A program made the position numbers and the translations under genes. Shown here in pieces: positions 59,184 through 64,000 of a DNA stretch of 64,000 nucleotides (within the stretch, counting starts at the first letter, position 1; every line of letters begins with the position of its first letter). Under the pieces are notes generated by a model. That model was not told where the DNA came from. It saw only the letters and a list, made by a program, of their open reading frames with translations, and did not search any database. Source of the stretch: Croceicoccus gelatinilyticus (lineage in GTDB: Bacteria > Pseudomonadota > Alphaproteobacteria > Sphingomonadales > Sphingomonadaceae); NCBI RefSeq assembly GCF_018398395.1, contig NZ_JAHCBF010000002.1, positions 186,001 to 250,000 on the forward strand. Direction: 5' to 3'.

Positions 59184-60767
59184 TTAGAAGGTCAGGGCCT
59201 TCACGGTCTTCACGCCCGGGCAATCGCACGCGGCCTTCAGGACTTCCTGCGGGATTTCCTGGTCGACCGAGAGCAGCAGCACCGCCTCACCGCCGGTTTC
59301 GCGGCGGCCAAGGTGGAACGTGCCGATGTTGATGCCCGCTTCGCCCAGAAGCGAGCCGATGCGGCCGATGAAGCCCGGTGCGTCCTCGTTCACGATGTAG
59401 AGCATGTTGCCATCGAGATCGGCTTCGATGCCGATGCCGAAGATGTCGACAAGACGCGGCTGGCTCTTGCCGAACAGCGTGCCGGCAACGGTGCGTTCAC
59501 CCGCATCGGTATCGACCTTGATCCGGATCAGCGTGCTGTAGGCGCCTTCACGCTCGTTGCGGATTTCGCGAACTTCCATGCCGCGTTCCTTGGCGAGGAA
59601 CGGCGCGTTGACCATGTTCACGGTGTCCGAATAGCGGCGCATCAGGCCTGCAAGCACCGCGCCGGTGATCGGCTTGATGTTGAGCGTTGCGGCATGGCCT
59701 TCGACCTCGATGCCGATACGCTTGAGATTGCCGTGCGCCAGCTGGCCGACAAGGCTGCCGAGCTTTTCGGCGAGCGCCATGTAGGGCTTGAGCTTGGGGG
59801 CTTCCTCTGCCGACAGCGACGGCATGTTGAGCGCGTTGGTGACGCCGCCGTTGACGAGGTAGTCGGAAAGCTGTTCCGCCACCTGCAGCGCGACGTTGAC
59901 CTGTGCCTCGGTCGTCGAAGCGCCAAGGTGCGGGGTGCAGATGAAGTTCGGCGCGCCGAACAGGACGTTGTCCTTGGCCGGTTCCTTTTCGAACACGTCG
60001 AGAGCAGCGCCGGCAACGTGGCCGCTTTCCAGCATCTCGCGCAGCGCAGCCTCGTCGATCAGCCCGCCGCGTGCACAGTTGACGATGCGGACGCCCTTCT
60101 TCGTCTTGGCGAGATTTTCCTTCGAAAGGATGTTCTTCGTCTCTGCCGTCAGCGGGGTGTGCAGCGTGATGAAGTCGGCGCGCGACAGCAGGCCGTCCAG
60201 TTCGACCTTTTCGACACCCATTTCGACGGCGCGTTCGGCCGACAGGAACGGATCGAAGGCGATGACCTTCATCTTCAGGCCCTGTGCGCGGCTGGCGACG
60301 ATCGAACCGATGTTACCTGCGCCGATGAGGCCGAGCGTCTTGCCCGTGACTTCGACGCCCATGAAGTCGTTCTTCGGCCACTCACCCGCCTGCGTGCGCG
60401 TGTTCGCGGCCGGGATCTGGCGAGCGAGCGCCATCATCATCGCGATCGCGTGTTCGGCCGTCGTGATCGAGTTGCCGAACGGCGTGTTCATTACGACAAC
60501 GCCCTTGGACGAAGCGTAGGGGATATCGACGTTGTCGACGCCGATACCGGCGCGGCCGATGACCTTGAGGTTGGTCGCGGCGTCGAGCACTTCCTTCGTC
60601 ACCTTCGTGGACGAGCGGATGGCAAGGCCGTCATAGTCGCCGATGCGGGCGATCAGCTGTTCGGGGGTCTCGCCGGTGATGACGTCGACGTCGCAGCCGT
60701 TCTCTTCGAAGATACGCGCGGCGTTGGGGTCCATCTTGTCGGAAATAAGAACGCGGGGCTTGCTCAT
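59184..60767 (-). CDS. serA: D-3-phosphoglycerate dehydrogenase
   Basis: 527 aa from the ATG at 60767 (AGGAGG upstream), type 1 long form. NAD site LIGAGNIGSIVASRAQG, catalytic Arg in NCARGGLIDEAAL and His in CTPHLGAST, an intervening ASB domain, and a C-terminal ACT domain (NEDAPGFIGRIGSLLGEAGI) for serine feedback. First step of serine synthesis. It lies 72 bp after serC, with a hairpin between them. Confidence 0.97.
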   Translation of the reverse strand: MSKPRVLISDKMDPNAARIFEENGCDVDVITGETPEQLIARIGDYDGLAIRSSTKVTKEVLDAATNLKVIGRAGIGVDNVDIPYASSKGVVVMNTPFGNSITTAEHAIAMMMALARQIPAANTRTQAGEWPKNDFMGVEVTGKTLGLIGAGNIGSIVASRAQGLKMKVIAFDPFLSAERAVEMGVEKVELDGLLSRADFITLHTPLTAETKNILSKENLAKTKKGVRIVNCARGGLIDEAALREMLESGHVAGAALDVFEKEPAKDNVLFGAPNFICTPHLGASTTEAQVNVALQVAEQLSDYLVNGGVTNALNMPSLSAEEAPKLKPYMALAEKLGSLVGQLAHGNLKRIGIEVEGHAATLNIKPITGAVLAGLMRRYSDTVNMVNAPFLAKERGMEVREIRNEREGAYSTLIRIKVDTDAGERTVAGTLFGKSQPRLVDIFGIGIEADLDGNMLYIVNEDAPGFIGRIGSLLGEAGINIGTFHLGRRETGGEAVLLLSVDQEIPQEVLKAACDCPGVKTVKALTF

Positions 60768-60804
60768 GGTAGCCTCCTTCAATCTTGGAAATTTGCAGGG
60801 TGAT

Positions 60805-60828
60805 CCGGCGGGAACGGAGTCCCGCCGG
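60805..60828 (-). other. Intercistronic hairpin between serC and serA
   Basis: CCGGCGGGA pairs perfectly with TCCCGCCGG over a 6-nt loop. No T-run follows in the direction of transcription, so a stability or processing element that sets the serC:serA ratio is more likely than a terminator. Confidence 0.6.
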
Positions 60829-60839
60829 TCAGAACAGGA

Positions 60840-61961
60840 TCAGGCCGAAAGCTGGGAATATGCCCAGTCGAGCCACGGGCCGAGAGCCTCGATGTCCGCC
60901 GTGTTCACGGTCGCGCCGCACCAGATACGCAGGCCCGCCGGGGCATCGCGGTAACCCGCAACGTCGTAGGCAGCGCCTTCGTCCTCGAGCAGCTTGGCGA
61001 ACTTCTTGATGAAGTCCGTGTCCGCGCCCGCAACGGTCAGGCAGACCGAGGTGTTCGAACGGATCGAGGCATCGGCAACGAGATGGCCCAGCCACTCACG
61101 CTCTTCCACGATTCTATTCAGTGCGGCGGCATTGGCATCGGCACGGGCGCGCATTGCATCTGCACCGCCAAGGCCCTTGCCCCATTCCAGCGCGAGGATC
61201 GCGTCCTCGACCGCCAGCATAGACGGGGTGTTGATCGTCTCGCCCTTGAAGACGCCCCCGATCAGCTTGCCACCCTTCGTAAGGCGGAAGACCTTCGGCA
61301 GCGGCCACGCAGGGGTGTAGCTTTCCAGGCGTTCGACGGCGCGGGGGCCGAGGATGAGCACGCCGTGCGCACCTTCACCGCCCAAAACCTTCTGCCAGGA
61401 GAAGGTGGCGACATCGATCTTGGTCCAGTCGATCTTCTGCGCGAAGACCGCACTGGTCGCGTCGGCGAAGGAGAGGCCTTCGCGGTCGTCGGCGATCCAG
61501 TCGGCGTTCGGAACGCGGGCGCCCGAAGTCGTGCCGTTCCAGGTAAAGAGAACGTCGTTCGACCAGTCGACCTGCGAGAGGTCGGGGATTTCGCCATAGG
61601 GCGCTTCCATCACGGTCGGGTCGACCTTGAGCTGCTTCACGGCATCCGTGACCCAGCCCGAACCGAAGCTTTCCCACGCCAGCGTCGTCACCGGGCGCGC
61701 GCCCAGCATCGTCCACATCGCCATTTCGAACGCGCCGGTATCCGAACCCGGCACGATGCCGATGCGGTGCGTTTCGGGCAGCTCCAGCAGTTCGCGCATC
61801 AGGTCGATGCAGTACTGCAGGCGTGCCTTGCCGATCTTGGAGCGATGCGAGCGCCCAAGCGATGCGGTGTCGAGTTTTTCGGGAGTCCAAACCGGGGGCT
61901 TGGCGCAGGGACCGGACGAGAAGTAGGGACGCTCCGGCAGCGTCGGCTTTGTATCAGTCAT
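60840..61961 (-). CDS. serC: Phosphoserine aminotransferase
   Basis: 373 aa, PLP enzyme of the alphaproteobacterial long type. PYFSSGPCAKPPVW at the N-terminus, SLGRSHRSKIGK, VPGSDTGAFEMAMW, the PLP Lys in FSWQKVLGGEGAHG, and KGETINTPSMLAVED. It makes phosphoserine from phosphohydroxypyruvate, also in pyridoxal phosphate synthesis. Its ribosome site (AAGGAGAG) lies in a hairpin within a structured leader. Confidence 0.96.
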   Translation of the reverse strand: MTDTKPTLPERPYFSSGPCAKPPVWTPEKLDTASLGRSHRSKIGKARLQYCIDLMRELLELPETHRIGIVPGSDTGAFEMAMWTMLGARPVTTLAWESFGSGWVTDAVKQLKVDPTVMEAPYGEIPDLSQVDWSNDVLFTWNGTTSGARVPNADWIADDREGLSFADATSAVFAQKIDWTKIDVATFSWQKVLGGEGAHGVLILGPRAVERLESYTPAWPLPKVFRLTKGGKLIGGVFKGETINTPSMLAVEDAILALEWGKGLGGADAMRARADANAAALNRIVEEREWLGHLVADASIRSNTSVCLTVAGADTDFIKKFAKLLEDEGAAYDVAGYRDAPAGLRIWCGATVNTADIEALGPWLDWAYSQLSA

Positions 61962-62012
61962 TTAAGACTCTCCTTGCAGAGAGCACGCGCGGCGTTGGGA
62001 CCGCGTGGCCCG
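61962..62012 (-). ncRNA. Structured serC leader RNA
   Basis: Two hairpins precede the start. One has 7 bp (61986-61992 with 62001-62007, one G-U); the other pairs CTCTC (61979-61983 on the minus strand) with GAGAG (61968-61972), burying the Shine-Dalgarno. The placement matches the serC RNA motif described for Alphaproteobacteria; agreement with that consensus was not tested. Confidence 0.5.
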
Positions 62013-62018
62013 TCGGCC

Positions 62019-62046
62019 GCTCTAAAGATGGCGCGCGCGGTGTCAA
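62019..62046 (-). promoter_or_regulatory. Promoter of serC
   Basis: A consensus -35 TTGACA (62041-62046) with TAGAGC 16 bp downstream as -10, placing the transcript start near 62012 and giving a leader of about 50 nt. Confidence 0.6.
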
Positions 62047-62157
62047 TCGATCTTTGGGCCCATTCACGCAACTTTCGAAAAAGATTGGACGATTTCGTGA
62101 AGGGATATGTACGCCAAGCCATTTGGCGGCGGCGGCATGGACCCGTAGAGTGCATAT

Positions 62158-62862
62158 ATGTCGAACCGAATCCGACGCCGCCCGTTCCTCCGCCTGCCGC
62201 GCCGCAGCACCGCCGTGGCGGTTCCGGTGTTTGCACTGATGCTCGCGGCCTGCGCATCGGACCGCCCTGCCCCGCAGCGCACGACGACCAGCGCGCCCAT
62301 CGCGCGCCCCGTCACGACGGCAGAGGCGCGGATGTGCCGACGCGAACTGGCCGAACAGGGCGCGGACTTCGTGCCGCTGGATGACTTGCTGACAGGTGGC
62401 GGCTGTTCCAGCACCAATGCGGTTACGCTGTTCCACCTTGCCGGCGACAGCAGCCGCTTTGAAGTTACGAACGCCAAGCGGATCGCCTGCCCGCTGTCGC
62501 AGACTGTGGCATCATGGGCTCGCTATGGTGTGGACCGCGCCGCGCGTCAGATGCTGGGCAGCGGGATCGTGCGGATCGAGACTTTCGGATCGTACAACTG
62601 TCGCAACGTCGCCGGATCGTCACGCCGGTCGGCCCATTCGAACGCCAACGCGCTCGACGTGTCGGGCTTCGTGTTGGCAGATGGCCGCCGCATCACGGTG
62701 AAGGACGACTGGGACGGCGGGACCGAGATGGAACGCCGCTTCCTCCGCGTTGTCCAGGCCAGCGCCTGCAAGCGGTTCGGCACCGTCCTCGGCCCCGAAT
62801 ACAACGCCGCGCACGAAGATCACTTCCACCTCGAACTGGGCGAAGGCAGCTTCTGCCGCTGA
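62158..62862 (+). CDS. Extensin-family lipoprotein, LAS-type peptidase fold
   Basis: 234 aa. The signal peptide ends in a lipobox (LMLAAC, Cys near 32). The C-terminal extensin-like domain carries SAHSNANALDVSGF and HEDHFHLE, His/Asp/His positions of the Zn-dependent D-Ala-D-Ala peptidase (LAS) type, plus several Cys residues for disulphides. Likely a periplasmic peptidoglycan-related protein. Divergent from serC. Confidence 0.85.
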   Translation: MSNRIRRRPFLRLPRRSTAVAVPVFALMLAACASDRPAPQRTTTSAPIARPVTTAEARMCRRELAEQGADFVPLDDLLTGGGCSSTNAVTLFHLAGDSSRFEVTNAKRIACPLSQTVASWARYGVDRAARQMLGSGIVRIETFGSYNCRNVAGSSRRSAHSNANALDVSGFVLADGRRITVKDDWDGGTEMERRFLRVVQASACKRFGTVLGPEYNAAHEDHFHLELGEGSFCR

Positions 62863-62897
62863 CCGGCTTGCCACTGGCGGCCGATTGCCCTACCTCG

Positions 62898-62983
62898 CCC
62901 ACGTCATCCGGGGAGTAGCCACCTGCGCCATGTAGCGCAGGCCCGCCGTCGACATACTGGGCCGAGAGGCTCCGGCGCGTGGG
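62898..62983 (+). ncRNA. Mn2+ riboswitch (yybP-ykoY type)
   Basis: The closing stem CCCACG (62898-62903) pairs with CGTGGG (62978-62983). The two conserved internal loops are present: GGGGAGTAGC after the first strand and GTCGACATACT after the CCTGCG/CGCAGG hairpin. It precedes a GDT1/UPF0016 gene, a known riboswitch partner that exports or sequesters Mn2+. Confidence 0.88.
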
Positions 62984-63024
62984 GATTTAATTCCGGCGAG
63001 ACTGCGTGACACCGAACCTCCTGT

Positions 63025-63080
63025 CCGGCCGGGCGGGGGTGCGGTGTTGCTCATGTCTGCTGCGAATGCCCGGCCCGGAG
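63025..63080 (+). promoter_or_regulatory. Expression-platform hairpin over the ribosome site
   Basis: GGCCGGGC (63027-63034) is exactly complementary to GCCCGGCC (63068-63075), which adjoins the Shine-Dalgarno CGGAG (63076-63080). Pairing would hinder initiation at 63090; the TTTTT after it could also allow termination. Confidence 0.55.
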
Positions 63081-63089
63081 AATTTTTGC

Positions 63090-63662
63090 ATGGAAGCCCT
63101 CTTCACCTCCACCGCCGTCGTCGCGCTGGCCGAGATCGGCGACAAAACGATGCTGCTCGCCATGTTGCTGGCGGCCAGGTATCGCCAGCCATTGCCCATC
63201 GCCTTTGGCATCCTGCTGGCGACATTGGCCAACCATTTCCTTGCCGCGCTGATCGGCGCGCAGGCAGCCGCATGGTTCGATGGCGAGCTGTTCCGCTATC
63301 TCGTCGCGGCGGGGTTTGTCGTCATGGGACTGTGGACGCTGATCCCCGACAAGTTCGAAGAAGACGACAAGCCTAAGTCCCGCGGCGGGGCTTTCCTGAC
63401 CACGCTGGTCGCATTCTTCCTTGTCGAAATCGGCGACAAGACGCAGGTCGCGACGATCGCGCTGGGTGCGCGCTTCTCCGACGCGGTCATGGTCACCATC
63501 GGGACGACGATCGGCATGATGCTGGCCAATGCTCCGGTCCTGTGGCTGGGTGACAGGCTGGCGAACCGGCTGCCGCTGGCGAAGATCCGGATTGCGGCGG
63601 CGCTGCTGTTCGTCGTGGTCGGCCTGTGGCTGGCGGCGGAAACGGCGGGTCTGCTGGGCTGA
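63090..63662 (+). CDS. GDT1/UPF0016-family Mn2+ (cation) transporter
   Basis: 190 aa from the ATG at 63090; a longer frame to 63006 would run through the leader hairpin. Two inverted repeats each carry E-x-G-D-K-T (LAEIGDKTML near residue 15; VEIGDKTQVA near 115), the family signature, with about six membrane helices. Inner-membrane manganese exporter by family knowledge; the upstream Mn2+ riboswitch supports this. Confidence 0.93.
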   Translation: MEALFTSTAVVALAEIGDKTMLLAMLLAARYRQPLPIAFGILLATLANHFLAALIGAQAAAWFDGELFRYLVAAGFVVMGLWTLIPDKFEEDDKPKSRGGAFLTTLVAFFLVEIGDKTQVATIALGARFSDAVMVTIGTTIGMMLANAPVLWLGDRLANRLPLAKIRIAAALLFVVVGLWLAAETAGLLG

Positions 63663-63675
63663 GCAAACAGGGTTT

Positions 63676-63710
63676 GCCCGCCGCGACAAGGACACATTGT
63701 CGCGGCGGGC
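63676..63710. terminator. Long hairpin between convergent genes
   Basis: A perfect 14-bp stem (GCCCGCCGCGACAA with its complement, 63697-63710) over a 7-nt loop. No T-run, but its position after the transporter gene and facing the regulator gene suits a transcription barrier. Confidence 0.7.
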
Positions 63711-63743
63711 CCCCACCAGGTCCCAACCGGACCTTCTGCAGTA

Positions 63744-64000
63744 TCAGTGCAACCAGTCGCCCATCGATGCTTCGAGGCGCAGGCGAACAGCCTCTGCCGC
63801 GTGGCGTGCGCCAAGCTTTTCCATCATGTTGCCGCGGTGGATTTCCACGGTGCGCGGGCTGATATCGAGTTCGCGGGCAATCGCCTTGTTCGAACAGCCC
63901 TGCGCCAGCCGGTCGAGCACTTCGCGTTCGCGGTTCGACAGCATCGAAATCCGCGTACGCGCGTCGAGCGACCGTTTGCGATATTCCGCCTGTGTCGCCG
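63744..64000 (-). CDS. FixJ/LuxR-type response regulator, N-terminus outside window
   Basis: The C-terminal 85 residues are visible and the frame stays open to base 64000, so the receiver domain lies beyond the window. [41 protein letters not shown] is the LuxR helix-turn-helix; the [14 protein letters not shown] linker before it is typical of FixJ-type regulators. The Met at 63944 is internal. Confidence 0.88.
   Translation of the reverse strand, partial: ATQAEYRKRSLDARTRISMLSNREREVLDRLAQGCSNKAIARELDISPRTVEIHRGNMMEKLGARHAAEAVRLRLEASMGDWLH

Overview
The window reads as high-GC chromosomal DNA of an alphaproteobacterium, most likely a sphingomonad (Novosphingobium/Sphingobium type). The signs are three large TonB-dependent receptors beside catabolic genes, a hisZ-serA-serC-purA neighbourhood, a GTTC-N7-GTTC type LexA box, an extensin-family lipoprotein and a Mn2+ riboswitch on a GDT1/UPF0016 gene. 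Genus is inference; no rRNA is present. Both ends cut genes: a methyltransferase at base 1 and a FixJ-type regulator at base 64000.

Bases 1-53,000 are a dense catabolic (accessory-type) region. 1-4.9 kb: methyltransferase, FAD oxidase, double VOC protein, FAD monooxygenase. 4.9-10.2 kb: divergent alpha/beta-hydrolases, a probable 41-aa small gene, an MFS carrier and a TonB receptor. 22.1 down to 10.3 kb: an 11-gene minus-strand operon (leuC-like, leuD-like, hydrolase, APH-like kinase, MFS, M24 peptidase/creatinase, short luciferase-like protein, luciferase-like monooxygenase, hydrolase, GPH carrier, GntR regulator). 22.3-31.4 kb: a CaiB CoA-transferase diverges from a plus-strand operon with an HMG-CoA-lyase-like enzyme, an isochorismatase-type amidase, two PuuE-like polysaccharide-deacetylase-fold hydrolases, a coiled-coil small protein, a methyltransferase and three exported or anchored hydrolases. 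A second TonB receptor follows (31.6-34.1 kb). A similar AT-rich 23-24 bp motif lies before leuC, between the CaiB and lyase genes, and before this receptor, which suggests one regulon.

34.3-39.6 kb holds a five-gene, 4-bp-overlapped minus operon for a periplasmic molybdenum hydroxylase: cytochrome c, Mo subunit, SUMF1-like protein, 2Fe-2S subunit and flavin amine oxidase. After tRNA-Thr come MaoC hydratase, CitE-type lyase and enoyl-CoA hydratase, then two lone Rieske oxygenase alpha subunits with MDR, SDR, VOC and GMC partners, a TetR regulator and a third TonB receptor.

From tRNA-Ser (53.25 kb) onward the content is mostly core: a winged-helix regulator with a LexA-type box, purA, an esterase, an aldo/keto reductase, hisZ, serA, serC with a structured leader, the extensin-family lipoprotein, the riboswitch-controlled GDT1-type transporter and the regulator fragment.

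The most unusual feature is a set of four alpha/beta-hydrolase-fold proteins whose nucleophile elbow reads G-x-His-T-G instead of G-x-Ser-x-G and which also lack the C-terminal catalytic His. Together with luciferase-like monooxygenases, amidase/imidase-type hydrolases, a CoA-transferase, LeuCD-like hydro-lyase and acyl-CoA lyases, they suggest an undescribed route that opens a (probably N-containing) ring and funnels a branched dicarboxylate into central metabolism. The substrate cannot be read from sequence.
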